Positions 34,803-44,003 of a stretch of 64,000 nucleotides of DNA are shown here, in pieces. Below the pieces are notes generated by a model. It had not been told where the DNA came from, made no database searches, and saw nothing but the letters and a program-made list of their open reading frames with translations. Source of the DNA: Lachnospiraceae bacterium (GTDB lineage: Bacteria > Bacillota > Clostridia > Lachnospirales > Lachnospiraceae); NCBI GenBank assembly GCA_900753305.1, contig CAADYR010000126.1:35772-99771 (forward strand), given 5' to 3'. The stretch's first letter is position 1. Each line of letters begins with the position of its first letter. A program made the translations under genes and the position numbers.

Positions 34803-36008
34803 ATGAAAATCGCGATGATCGGTCACAAAAGAATTCCATCCAGAGAGGGCGGAGTGGAAATCGTTGTTGAAAAACTTGCAGAAAGAATGGTAGCACAGGG
34901 ACACGAAGTATATGCGTATAATCGTAAAGGTCATCACGTATCCGGGAAGGAAAATGACACAAAGGCGGTAAAAGAATATAAGGGTATTCATATTATTACA
35001 GTTCCGACCTTTGAAAAAAAGAGTCTCAATGCTTTTGTATATTCCGTATTAGCGTCCATTCATGCAATTTTTCAGCATTATGATGTCATCCATTATCACG
35101 CATCAGGTTCCTGCGCAATGCTATGGCTGCCAAAATTATTTGGAATCCATACAGTAGCAACGATCCACGGACTGGATAGCCAGAGATCTAAATGGGGCGG
35201 ATTTGCTTCTAAATATCTTCAATTTGGTGAGAAAATGGCTGCAAAATATGCAGATGAATTAATTGTATTATCCGAAGGAAATCGTAAATATTTCAAAGAC
35301 ATGTATGGCAGAAATGCAACATTAATACCCAATGGAGTAGAAAAGCCGGAGTTAAAAGAAGCAAAGATGATTCTTGAAAGATATGGTCTTAAAAAAAGAA
35401 GCTATATTCTGTTCCTTGCCCGGATCGTACCGGAAAAAGGTCTTCATTATTTAATAGAAGCTTTTAAAGACATTGAAACAGATAAGAAGCTGTGTATCGT
35501 AGGCGGTACATCTCATTCAGGGGAATACGTAGAACAGGTTGTTAAAATGGCAGAAGATGATCCAAGAATCATGTTTCTGGGATTTCAGCAGGGAGCAGCT
35601 CTTGAAGAACTGTTTAGTAACGCTTATCTCTATGTATTGCCCAGTGATGTAGAGGGCATGCCAATCTCCTTACTGGAAGCTATGAGCTATGGCAACTGCT
35701 GTGTAGTCAGCGATATCGTAGAAAATGCAGATGTCGTAGAAGATAAAGGCGTTACTTTTGAAAAGAGCAATGTTAAGAGCCTTGAAAAAGAATTAAAGAA
35801 TCTTCTCGAGGATGAAAGAATTGTCAATATGTTAAAGGCAGAATCCAGAGAATTCATCACCAGGAAATATAACTGGGATGAAGTAGTGGAGAAAACGATC
35901 CAACTGTACGAAAAAGAGCCGGAGAAAAAACTGAGTGCGAGAGAGAAGAAGAAACGTATCAGAGCAGCAATGGCAAATGGTATGACAGATGAAAAGGGAA
36001 AAGCATAA
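34803..36008 (+). CDS. GT4 family glycosyltransferase
   Basis: A 401-residue GT-B enzyme. The N-terminus MKIAMIGHKRIPSREGGVE with its EGGVE loop, DVIHYHASG and HTVATIHGLDSQRSKWG is that of rhamnosyl- and related transferases of the GT4 family; the C-terminal donor site shows LFLARIVPEKGLHYL and LYVLPSDVEGMPISLLEAM. The donor is not certain, but the dTDP-sugar genes directly downstream make a deoxysugar plausible. GGGAGGATAATGT precedes the start. The last 30 residues are strongly basic (KKLSAREKKKRIR) and may bind the membrane. Confidence 0.9.
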   Translation: MKIAMIGHKRIPSREGGVEIVVEKLAERMVAQGHEVYAYNRKGHHVSGKENDTKAVKEYKGIHIITVPTFEKKSLNAFVYSVLASIHAIFQHYDVIHYHASGSCAMLWLPKLFGIHTVATIHGLDSQRSKWGGFASKYLQFGEKMAAKYADELIVLSEGNRKYFKDMYGRNATLIPNGVEKPELKEAKMILERYGLKKRSYILFLARIVPEKGLHYLIEAFKDIETDKKLCIVGGTSHSGEYVEQVVKMAEDDPRIMFLGFQQGAALEELFSNAYLYVLPSDVEGMPISLLEAMSYGNCCVVSDIVENADVVEDKGVTFEKSNVKSLEKELKNLLEDERIVNMLKAESREFITRKYNWDEVVEKTIQLYEKEPEKKLSAREKKKRIRAAMANGMTDEKGKA

Positions 36009-36044
36009 TTTTAGATAACGAATGTTATATGAGGAGATTTGATA

Positions 36045-36941
36045 ATGAAAGGAATTATTTTAGCCGGAGGCTCAGGAACAAGATTATATCCGTTGACCAA
36101 AGTAACATCGAAACAATTATTACCTATTTATGATAAACCAATGATATATTATCCAATGTCAGTTTTAATGAATGCCGGAATAAGAGATATTTTAATTATT
36201 TCAACACCACAGGATACTCCCAGATTCAAAGCATTGCTGGGAAATGGAAATCAATTTGGAGTAAATCTTCAATATGCGGTTCAACCATCACCTGATGGGT
36301 TAGCCCAGGCTTTTATAATAGGAGAAGAATTCATTGGAAACGATACTGTGGCAATGGTTTTAGGAGATAATATATTTGCCGGACACGGTTTAAAATCACG
36401 TTTGAAATCTGCAGTAGAAAATGCAGAAAAAGGAGAGGGCGCAACGGTCTTTGGATATTATGTAGATGATCCTGAAAGATTCGGTATAGTTGAATTTGAT
36501 GAGAATGGTCATGCAGTATCTATTGAGGAGAAACCGGAAAAACCTAAGAGCAATTATTGCGTTACAGGATTGTATTTTTATGACAATAAAGTTGTAGAGT
36601 ATGCCAGAAATTTAAAACCATCAGCAAGAGGCGAACTTGAAATTACAGATTTAAATCGTATATATCTTGAAAAAGGGAAACTGAATGTAGAACTTTTGGG
36701 TCAGGGATATACATGGCTGGATACAGGAACACATGAAAGCCTTGTTGAGGCAACTAATTTTGTTATGACGATAGAAAACCATCAACATAGAAAAATTGCA
36801 TGTCTTGAAGAAATTGCATATTTAAATGGATGGATCGGAAAAGAAGAAGTATTGCAAGTATACGAAGTGTTGAAGAAAAATCAATATGGAAGATATTTAA
36901 AAGATGTATTAGATGGTAAATATATAGATTGTTTGCATTAA
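36045..36941 (+). CDS. rmlA: Glucose-1-phosphate thymidylyltransferase
   Basis: A 298-residue RmlA: it makes dTDP-glucose from glucose-1-phosphate and dTTP, the first step to dTDP-rhamnose. Marks are GIILAGGSGTRLYPLTK at the N-terminus, DKPMIYYPMSVLM, VLGDNIFAGHG and EEKPEKPKSNYCVTGLYFYD. ATG 36045, with GAGGAG eight bases upstream, is preferred over 36039. It is followed by rmlB and rmlD; no rmlC is in the window. Confidence 0.97.
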   Translation: MKGIILAGGSGTRLYPLTKVTSKQLLPIYDKPMIYYPMSVLMNAGIRDILIISTPQDTPRFKALLGNGNQFGVNLQYAVQPSPDGLAQAFIIGEEFIGNDTVAMVLGDNIFAGHGLKSRLKSAVENAEKGEGATVFGYYVDDPERFGIVEFDENGHAVSIEEKPEKPKSNYCVTGLYFYDNKVVEYARNLKPSARGELEITDLNRIYLEKGKLNVELLGQGYTWLDTGTHESLVEATNFVMTIENHQHRKIACLEEIAYLNGWIGKEEVLQVYEVLKKNQYGRYLKDVLDGKYIDCLH

Positions 36942-36972
36942 AGAGATATTCAATTGAAAAGAGGATAAAAGA

Positions 36973-37992
36973 ATGAACATTATTGTAACAGGTGGAGCAG
37001 GATTTATTGGTAGTAATTTTATATTCCATATGATAAATAAATATCCTGAATACAGGATCGTGTGCCTGGATTGTCTTACATATGCTGGTAATTTATCTAC
37101 ATTAGCACCAGTGATGGATAATCCCAATTTTAGATTTGTAAAAGAAAGTATTACAGATCGTGAAGCAGTATATAAACTTTTTGACGAAGAACATCCGGAT
37201 GTAGTTGTTAATTTTGCGGCTGAATCACATGTGGACCGTTCCATTGAGAATCCGGAAGTTTTTTTGGATACTAATATTAAGGGAACAGCAGTATTAATGG
37301 ATGCATGTAGAAAATATGGAATAAAAAGGTATCATCAGGTATCTACGGATGAAGTATATGGTGATCTTCCACTGGACAGACCGGATTTATTTTTTACAGA
37401 AGAAACACCAATTCACACAAGCAGTCCATATAGTAGTTCAAAGGCAGCGGCTGATCTTCTGGTATTAGCTTATCATAGAACATATGGGCTTCCTGTAACT
37501 ATAAGTCGCTGCTCAAATAATTATGGACCATATCATTTCCCGGAAAAACTGATTCCGTTAATGATTGCCAATGCATTAGCAGACAAACCGCTTCCAGTGT
37601 ATGGAGAAGGTCTTAATGTAAGAGACTGGTTATATGTAGAAGATCATTGTAAAGCGATCGATCTGATCATCCATAAGGGAAGAGTCGGAGAAGTATACAA
37701 TATTGGTGGACATAATGAAATGAAAAATATTGATATTGTAAAAATTATCTGTAAGGAACTGGGAAAGCCGGAAAGTCTCATTACATATGTAACAGATAGA
37801 AAAGGTCATGATATGCGGTATGCAATCGATCCAACTAAGATTCATAATGAGTTAGGCTGGCTCCCTGAAACCAGGTTTGCAGATGGAATTAAGAAAACGA
37901 TTCAATGGTATCTGGATAATCGCGAGTGGTGGGAAACTATTATCAGCGGCGAATATCAGAGTTATTATGAAAGAATGTATGGAAATAGATAA
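36973..37992 (+). CDS. rmlB: dTDP-glucose 4,6-dehydratase
   Basis: A 339-residue short-chain dehydrogenase-like enzyme converting dTDP-glucose to dTDP-4-keto-6-deoxyglucose. The NAD site is VTGGAGFIGSNFI, with FAAESHVDRSI, the active-site VSTDEVYGDL, and the catalytic YSSSKAAADLLV. The C-terminal region has NIGGHNEMKNIDIV and DRKGHDMRYAID. The start follows GAAAAGAGG. Operon order rmlA-rmlB-rmlD. Confidence 0.97.
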   Translation: MNIIVTGGAGFIGSNFIFHMINKYPEYRIVCLDCLTYAGNLSTLAPVMDNPNFRFVKESITDREAVYKLFDEEHPDVVVNFAAESHVDRSIENPEVFLDTNIKGTAVLMDACRKYGIKRYHQVSTDEVYGDLPLDRPDLFFTEETPIHTSSPYSSSKAAADLLVLAYHRTYGLPVTISRCSNNYGPYHFPEKLIPLMIANALADKPLPVYGEGLNVRDWLYVEDHCKAIDLIIHKGRVGEVYNIGGHNEMKNIDIVKIICKELGKPESLITYVTDRKGHDMRYAIDPTKIHNELGWLPETRFADGIKKTIQWYLDNREWWETIISGEYQSYYERMYGNR

Positions 37993-38026
37993 TTAAATCA
38001 CATGAAAATAACTTTCGGAGGTTGTT

Positions 38027-38938
38027 ATGAAAATATTTGTTACAGGAGTTGCAGGACAACTCGGACATGATGTAATGAATGAGTTATCTGCTCGCGGATA
38101 TGATGGAATAGGATCTGATATAGCCGAACAGTACAGTGGAATTCAGGATAATTCTGATGTTACAAAAATGCCATATGTTTCTCTGGATATTACAGATGAA
38201 AATGCAGTCAGAAATACACTGATCAGCAATAAACCTGATGTTGTAATTCATTGTGCTGCATGGACTGCTGTAGATATGGCAGAAGACGATGATAAGGTTG
38301 AGATAGTAAGGAACATCAATGCAAATGGAACACGGTATATTGCCAAAGCATGTAAAGAAATTAATGCAAAGATGGTATATATCAGTACGGATTATGTGTT
38401 TGATGGACAAGGAGAGCAGCCATGGTTACCGGATTGTAAAGATTTTAGCCCTCTGAATGTTTATGGTCAGACCAAATTAGAAGGTGAAATGGCGGTAAGC
38501 AGTATTCTGGACAAATATTTTATTGTGAGAATTGCGTGGGTATTTGGTGTGAATGGAAAAAATTTCATAAAAACTATGCTTAATGTTGGTAAGACGCATG
38601 ATACATTAAAAGTAGTAAATGATCAGATCGGTACACCAACATACACACTGGATTTAGCAAGACTGCTTATTGATATGGTAGAAACTGAGAAGTATGGATA
38701 TTATCATGCAACGAATGAAGGCGGGTATATATCCTGGTATGAATTTGCATGTGAGATCTTCCGTCAGGCGGGTTACAGTACAAAAGTTTTACCTGTAACA
38801 ACGGAAGAATATGGAATATCAAAGGCAGCAAGACCGTTTAACAGCAGACTTGATAAGCATAAACTGATTGAAATGGGATTTGAACCGCTTCCAACATGGC
38901 AGGATGCTTTGAAAAGATATTTACAGGAAATACAGTAA
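38027..38938 (+). CDS. rmlD: dTDP-4-dehydrorhamnose reductase
   Basis: A 303-residue RmlD, the last step of dTDP-L-rhamnose synthesis. The NADPH site is FVTGVAGQLGHDVM, the active site has VYISTDYVFDGQG and YGQTKLEGE (Tyr and Lys of the SDR triad), and the C-terminus shows DQIGTPTYTLDLARLL. GGAGG lies seven bases before ATG 38027. The pathway also needs the 3,5-epimerase RmlC, which is not encoded in this window. Confidence 0.95.
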   Translation: MKIFVTGVAGQLGHDVMNELSARGYDGIGSDIAEQYSGIQDNSDVTKMPYVSLDITDENAVRNTLISNKPDVVIHCAAWTAVDMAEDDDKVEIVRNINANGTRYIAKACKEINAKMVYISTDYVFDGQGEQPWLPDCKDFSPLNVYGQTKLEGEMAVSSILDKYFIVRIAWVFGVNGKNFIKTMLNVGKTHDTLKVVNDQIGTPTYTLDLARLLIDMVETEKYGYYHATNEGGYISWYEFACEIFRQAGYSTKVLPVTTEEYGISKAARPFNSRLDKHKLIEMGFEPLPTWQDALKRYLQEIQ

Positions 38939-38966
38939 TATATGAAAGTTACGATGGAGGACCGTT

Positions 38967-40286
38967 GTGGATATTTCTATAAGATTAGGAAATGCATCAG
39001 TAAAATTGAATACTAATATGTTAATGTGCAAATTAATGCTTTTTTCCATATTAATTCCGGCACGTGGCAGCATTTTAGGAATTACATTTGGTGCCAATCT
39101 TATACTTTTGCTTTGTTTCGCAGGACAATTTCTGGCATCGCAAAAATTAGTAAGTAACATTCCAAAATTTTGTCTGGTATATGTATTGATTTCACTTTTT
39201 GAAATCTTGATCCACTTTTCGGATAAAAGTCTGTCAAATAATATAATTGCAGTTGCCCGGCTTATTGCACCGGTGTATGTAATTTTAATAGGCGTTACAG
39301 ATTTGGAGAAGTTCAGGAGTATGCTCCAGTTTATTGTAAAGGTATTTACGGTATATGGAGTATTAGGCATTATTGAAACTCTTACACACTTTAATTTTTT
39401 TGATGCATTAACAGGAACCAAAGTTGTATATGAGCATGCAAACGAATTGAGATTTGGACTGGCACGAAACAGAGGGGCTTTGGATGTATCAATAAATAAT
39501 GGTATGCTCCTGTGTATGGTGCTATGCATTGCGGCGTATGTTCTAATATATTCATCCAAAAAAGAACATAAATTTTATATGTGCTGTTACCTGATTATTT
39601 TTATTGACACATTTTTAACTTTATCAAGAGGAATCTGGATGGAGTTAATTGCCACACAGGTATTGATTTTTCTGGCGTTGACATCAAAAGAAAAAAGAAA
39701 GATTCTGGCTAAGATTTTTATTGCAATTGTATTGATAGTTGCAGTTTTAAGCATTCTCAGCCCCAAAATCCTGAATAATATAACATATATTGTTCAGGAA
39801 ATGATGAAATCTATATTTGATGCACTTACAGGTGCAGATACATCAGATACAAGTGAAATGAATTATGGTGTAGGGCATAGATTTGCTTTATGGAGTTGGG
39901 TATGGGAAAAAACGCAGGGATATTTAATATTTGGAACAGGATATTCAATTCCGTTTGTGTACGTAGTTTCTCCGACCTATATAAAGGAATCTATTGAAGT
40001 TATGTGGCTGTATATGCTGTATCATGTAGGGTTTGTTGGATTATTCGGCTACATTATTTATCAAATCGGAAGTATATGCTATATGATAAAAGGATATGTA
40101 CTGGAAAAAAATATTTTAGAAAATAAGAAAGTTACATTCAATTATGTAATACTCGTTGCAACGATATTGTATTTTTTTACACAGTTTTCCTGTAGCGCAT
40201 TTGAAGATTTAAGGTTCTACTATATTATGCTGTCTTTGACATTTGCATATAATAGAATTTTGCTACGACAGAAAAAAGGAATGTAA
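38967..40286 (+). CDS. Wzy-like polysaccharide polymerase / O-antigen ligase family membrane protein
   Basis: A 439-residue membrane protein with about ten to twelve membrane segments and a large loop near residues 285-330, the usual plan of Wzy polymerases. The segment LSRGIWMELIATQVLIF and the glycine-rich loop WEKTQGYLIFGTGYS fit the O-antigen ligase/polymerase group. GTG start at 38967 has GGAGG six bases upstream. It is followed by a flippase, completing a Wzx/Wzy pair that would polymerise lipid-linked repeats outside the membrane. Sequence within this family is weakly conserved. Confidence 0.78.
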   Translation: MDISIRLGNASVKLNTNMLMCKLMLFSILIPARGSILGITFGANLILLLCFAGQFLASQKLVSNIPKFCLVYVLISLFEILIHFSDKSLSNNIIAVARLIAPVYVILIGVTDLEKFRSMLQFIVKVFTVYGVLGIIETLTHFNFFDALTGTKVVYEHANELRFGLARNRGALDVSINNGMLLCMVLCIAAYVLIYSSKKEHKFYMCCYLIIFIDTFLTLSRGIWMELIATQVLIFLALTSKEKRKILAKIFIAIVLIVAVLSILSPKILNNITYIVQEMMKSIFDALTGADTSDTSEMNYGVGHRFALWSWVWEKTQGYLIFGTGYSIPFVYVVSPTYIKESIEVMWLYMLYHVGFVGLFGYIIYQIGSICYMIKGYVLEKNILENKKVTFNYVILVATILYFFTQFSCSAFEDLRFYYIMLSLTFAYNRILLRQKKGM

Positions 40287-40325
40287 AGACAGCATTTAAA
40301 ATGGATAAGTGAGGATATAAAGATA

Positions 40326-41864
40326 ATGGCAAATTCGCGTAGTGAATATGTAGTAAAAAATGCGGCGACGACTGTTACAATACAGCTTGTAAAGAATTTA
40401 CTGGATTTTGTAGGAAGAATTATTTTTGTAAGAATATTAGGCGCAGAGTATTTAGGTGTTAATAGTTTATTCACTCAAATATTGACGGTCTTATCATTTG
40501 CAGAGTTGGGTGTAGGCAATGCAATGATTTTCAGCCTCTATAAACCTCTGGCAGAGAAAAATCAGGAAAAAATCAAATCATTAATGAGGCTGTATGCTAT
40601 ATCTTATAGAGTTATAGGAGTTGTCATTGCAGTTGCGGGATTATGTGTTATTCCATTTTTGGGAATGATCGTTGGAAAAGTAGAATATGTAAAAGAGAAT
40701 ATAACAGTTCTGTATTTACTGTTCTTGATCAATACAGTAGTTTCCTATTTTTTTGTATACAATCGATCATTAATTGTTGCTGACCAGAAAAATTATCTGG
40801 TTTCTGTTTATACAGAAATGTTTCATGCTTTGCGTGTTATTGCTCAAAGTATTTTTTTGGTAATTACAAAATCTATCATTCCTTACCTGATTATTATGAT
40901 TGTGTGTACAGTACTTAATAATCTGTTTGTAGCACACAAAGCGAATACACTGTATCCATACCTCAAAGATAAGGATGTAGAACCATTGGATAAAAGTGAA
41001 TCCAAAGGGATTCTGTCTAATGTAAAGGCATTAGTGGTATACAAAATAGGAACTATTATGCTGGAAAGTACAGATTCCATTTTTATATCAGTATTAGTAA
41101 ATGTATTGACGGTTGGATTATACACGAATTATAAAATGATTATTAATGTGTTTAAAACAGTTGGTAATCAGGTAATGGAATCAATTATTGCGAGTATCGG
41201 TAATTTGAATGCGGAAGCAACAAAAGAGAAGAAAATGCAGGTATTCAATGATATATATTATATCAACGCATGGTTCTATGGCTTTACGGCTGTAGGATTA
41301 GGACTTTTTCTGACTCCTGTGATCAGGATTTTCTTTGGTGCAGATAATTATATTGCCGAATCGGCTGTATGGGTATCCTGCATGTATTATTATGTCTCAA
41401 ATCTGCATTATCCCTGTTATGCATTCAGAACAACGTCCGGTTTGTTTGTATATGGCAAGTTTGTGCCATTGGCATGTACTTTGTTAAATATTGTATTGGA
41501 CATTGTATTGGGCATTAAATTTCAGCTTGTTGGAATTATACTTGCTTCGGTAATTTCGAGGATGCTGACTTTTGAAATTATAGATCCTTTACTGATTTTT
41601 AAACGGGTATTTGAATATAGTCCAGTAGGGTATTTCGTAAAGTATGGTTTATATTTTATATTAACGGTGCTGAATGCAGGGCTTTGCGCTTTTGCTATGA
41701 ATAGAATTGCACTGGATGGCATATTGGGATTGATCGTTAAGGTATTGGTTGTCACTATTGTGTACAATTTAGTTTATCTTGTTGTTACATGTAAAAGTAA
41801 GTCATTTAAAGATGTGAAGAGCAGGATAGAACATATGTTAAAGGGTAAAGGAATAATAAAATGA
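40326..41864 (+). CDS. Wzx-type polysaccharide flippase (second copy)
   Basis: A 512-residue multi-pass membrane protein, paralogous to the flippase at 1193: FVRILGAEYLGVNSLFTQILT, LSFAELGVGNAMIFSLYKPL. It would flip the undecaprenyl-linked repeat unit for the Wzy-like protein encoded 40 bases upstream. The last codons overlap the next gene by four bases (ATGA), so translation is coupled. The repeat unit is unknown. Confidence 0.9.
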   Translation: MANSRSEYVVKNAATTVTIQLVKNLLDFVGRIIFVRILGAEYLGVNSLFTQILTVLSFAELGVGNAMIFSLYKPLAEKNQEKIKSLMRLYAISYRVIGVVIAVAGLCVIPFLGMIVGKVEYVKENITVLYLLFLINTVVSYFFVYNRSLIVADQKNYLVSVYTEMFHALRVIAQSIFLVITKSIIPYLIIMIVCTVLNNLFVAHKANTLYPYLKDKDVEPLDKSESKGILSNVKALVVYKIGTIMLESTDSIFISVLVNVLTVGLYTNYKMIINVFKTVGNQVMESIIASIGNLNAEATKEKKMQVFNDIYYINAWFYGFTAVGLGLFLTPVIRIFFGADNYIAESAVWVSCMYYYVSNLHYPCYAFRTTSGLFVYGKFVPLACTLLNIVLDIVLGIKFQLVGIILASVISRMLTFEIIDPLLIFKRVFEYSPVGYFVKYGLYFILTVLNAGLCAFAMNRIALDGILGLIVKVLVVTIVYNLVYLVVTCKSKSFKDVKSRIEHMLKGKGIIK

Positions 41865-43054
41865 GTAAATCGGTAGTCATTGGATTGATGGGAGCAATCA
41901 CGGATAATGGAAATATGGGATGCGTAGCATTGACGTATTCTTTGATCAGTGCATTGCAAAAAGCATGTGAGAATCAAGGGGTTAAGAGTAGTTATATTAT
42001 TTTTGAAAATACATATCGATCTGATAAGATTAAAAAGATGTGTGAACAGTTGAAAATTAATGAGCAGGATGTACAATGGGCTGCCATTGGGTATATTCAT
42101 AAGTTTACTTCAATTGTAAAGTATGCATCGAGAAATTATAAAATGCTGCAGGAAATCAAGAAATGTGATTTTATTGTAGACTTGACTCAGGGAGATAGTT
42201 TTACAGATATATACGGAATGGAAAGATTCATGATCTATACCAGAATAAAGGAACTGGTAGAGAAGGTAAAAGTTCCATTGGTTTTAGGCCCACAAACATA
42301 TGGACCATTTAATGAAGAAAAAAATAAATTATACGCAAAGAAAATCATTGAAAATGCATATATGGTTATTTCAAGAGATCAGGAATCAGCAGATTACATT
42401 GCATCATTTTCTGATAAAAAGGTTGAAGTAACAACGGATCTGGCATTCTTACTGCCATATGAGAAAATTAAAAAAGAAAACAGGGATAAATTAAAAGTCG
42501 GAATTAATATTTCAAGCTTATTAGTAAAAGATAAAATCGAAACGACAGAAACCAGATTTAAGTTAACAACAGATTATGATAAATATATAAGTCTTTTACT
42601 GGACAAATTAAACAGGGATAAAAGGTATGAGGTATATTTGATCCCTCATGTAGGAGAAGATGCAGGAAAAAGATTCAGTGCGGATTATCCGGAATTTATT
42701 GTGTGTTCAAGATTTGAAACTCCAATAGAAGCAAAAAACTTTATCGCGGGAATGGATATTTTTATTGGAGCACGTATGCATGCTACTGTTGCTGCTTTTT
42801 CATCTGGTGTTGCTACAATTCCTACCGCATACAGCAGAAAATTTTCCGGTTTATATAATAATCTGGGATATGACTGTATTGTTGATATGCAAAAACTGAC
42901 TACAGAACAGGCTTTGGAATTAACTATGGATTATATAAATAACTATGAAGAATTAATTCAAAAAAGGAATATTTGCATAGGTGAAATAGATAAAAAAAGT
43001 GAGGAAACAATACAATTATTTGAACGGGTATTAACTGAAAGGCATGGTTGTTAA
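41861..43054 (+). CDS. Polysaccharide pyruvyl transferase-like protein
   Basis: A 397-residue member of the pyruvyl transferase family: GLMGAITDNGNMGCVALTYSLI at the start (an N-G-N-x-G-x-x-A/L pattern), LVLGPQTYGPF, SRDQESADYI, TDLAFLLP and IGARMHATVAAFSSGV near the C-terminus, which is the conserved acceptor-site block. It overlaps the flippase by four bases. It may add pyruvate ketals to, or act otherwise on, a repeat-unit sugar. Three further family members are in the window (336, 46377, 52767), and this one is the most divergent in length. Confidence 0.82.
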   Translation: MSKSVVIGLMGAITDNGNMGCVALTYSLISALQKACENQGVKSSYIIFENTYRSDKIKKMCEQLKINEQDVQWAAIGYIHKFTSIVKYASRNYKMLQEIKKCDFIVDLTQGDSFTDIYGMERFMIYTRIKELVEKVKVPLVLGPQTYGPFNEEKNKLYAKKIIENAYMVISRDQESADYIASFSDKKVEVTTDLAFLLPYEKIKKENRDKLKVGINISSLLVKDKIETTETRFKLTTDYDKYISLLLDKLNRDKRYEVYLIPHVGEDAGKRFSADYPEFIVCSRFETPIEAKNFIAGMDIFIGARMHATVAAFSSGVATIPTAYSRKFSGLYNNLGYDCIVDMQKLTTEQALELTMDYINNYEELIQKRNICIGEIDKKSEETIQLFERVLTERHGC

Positions 43055-43055
43055 G

Positions 43056-44003
43056 ATGAAAAATGTTTTGCGAAAAGTAAAGCAAAAGGTAAATGATTCA
43101 AAAAAACTGCATAATTTAAAACGGGCAATGAAATTCGAGATTGCAGATGCGGGAATGTCAGATGAATTAAGCGCATTGCTTCTTTGTCATTCACTTGAGA
43201 AGGGCATGGGATTAGAAAATGCCAGAAAAGGGTTTGGACAGGAAAAAGCTGCATCTTTAACAGGAGTTCTCAACAGAATGCAGTCATATGACAGTTATGA
43301 ATATAGAGAAGGAATGTCAGTACTTAGAGCGTGGATCCTGTATTCGAAGTCACAAGGTGTTGATGTGTCATCAATAGAAGAAAAGTATAATAGTCTGATG
43401 GCATGTAAAGGGTATGAGGAAAATAAGGCAGGCTATGAAATATATGATCCGTACAAGGATGTTTATAATAACATAAATCTGCAGTGCGTAGAAGATTTTA
43501 TAAAAGGAAGACATAGTGTCAGAACATTTAAAAAAGATCCGGTTTCTTCTGAAATTATGAATAAAGTACTGGAACTTGCAACGTGTGCACCCAGCGCATG
43601 TAACCGACAGCCCAGTAGAGTGTATTGGACCTCACAATCAGATAAAGTAGCCGAATTGGATAAATTGGTACCAGGAAACAAAGGATTTGAAAATGCAATT
43701 CCTAACTGGGCGATTATAACTTCAAATAGAAGATTGTTTGGAAGAACAGAAAGTTTACAATGGTATGTTAATGGTGGAATATTTGTAGCTTATTTTGTAA
43801 ATGCATTACAGGCACATGGATTAGGAAGTTGCATTTTTCAAATCCCGATCACATTTGAAACAATTCCACAGATAAGGAAGATAGCCAATATTCCCGATAA
43901 TGAAGCAATTGTATGTATGGTTGGTTTTGGATATCCCAAAGAGTCTTTAAAGCATATAATGGCAGATCGAAGGAAAAATAGCGAAATAGGAACACAGTTT
44001 TAA
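43056..44003 (+). CDS. Nitroreductase-family flavoprotein of the EPS operon
   Basis: A 315-residue protein with an N-terminal helical region (about 1-135, SLEKGMGLENARKGFG) and a nitroreductase-type FMN domain: RHSVRTFKKDPVS, TCAPSACNRQPSRVYW, WYVNGGIFVAYFVNAL, GLGSCIFQIP. Members use FMN and NAD(P)H. Here it follows a pyruvyl-transferase-like gene and precedes (beyond one reversed gene) a FrhB-like iron-sulfur protein, an association often seen in polysaccharide loci. Start 43056 avoids the too-close ATG at 43044; neither has an ideal ribosome site. The reaction is unknown. Confidence 0.75.
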   Translation: MKNVLRKVKQKVNDSKKLHNLKRAMKFEIADAGMSDELSALLLCHSLEKGMGLENARKGFGQEKAASLTGVLNRMQSYDSYEYREGMSVLRAWILYSKSQGVDVSSIEEKYNSLMACKGYEENKAGYEIYDPYKDVYNNINLQCVEDFIKGRHSVRTFKKDPVSSEIMNKVLELATCAPSACNRQPSRVYWTSQSDKVAELDKLVPGNKGFENAIPNWAIITSNRRLFGRTESLQWYVNGGIFVAYFVNALQAHGLGSCIFQIPITFETIPQIRKIANIPDNEAIVCMVGFGYPKESLKHIMADRRKNSEIGTQF

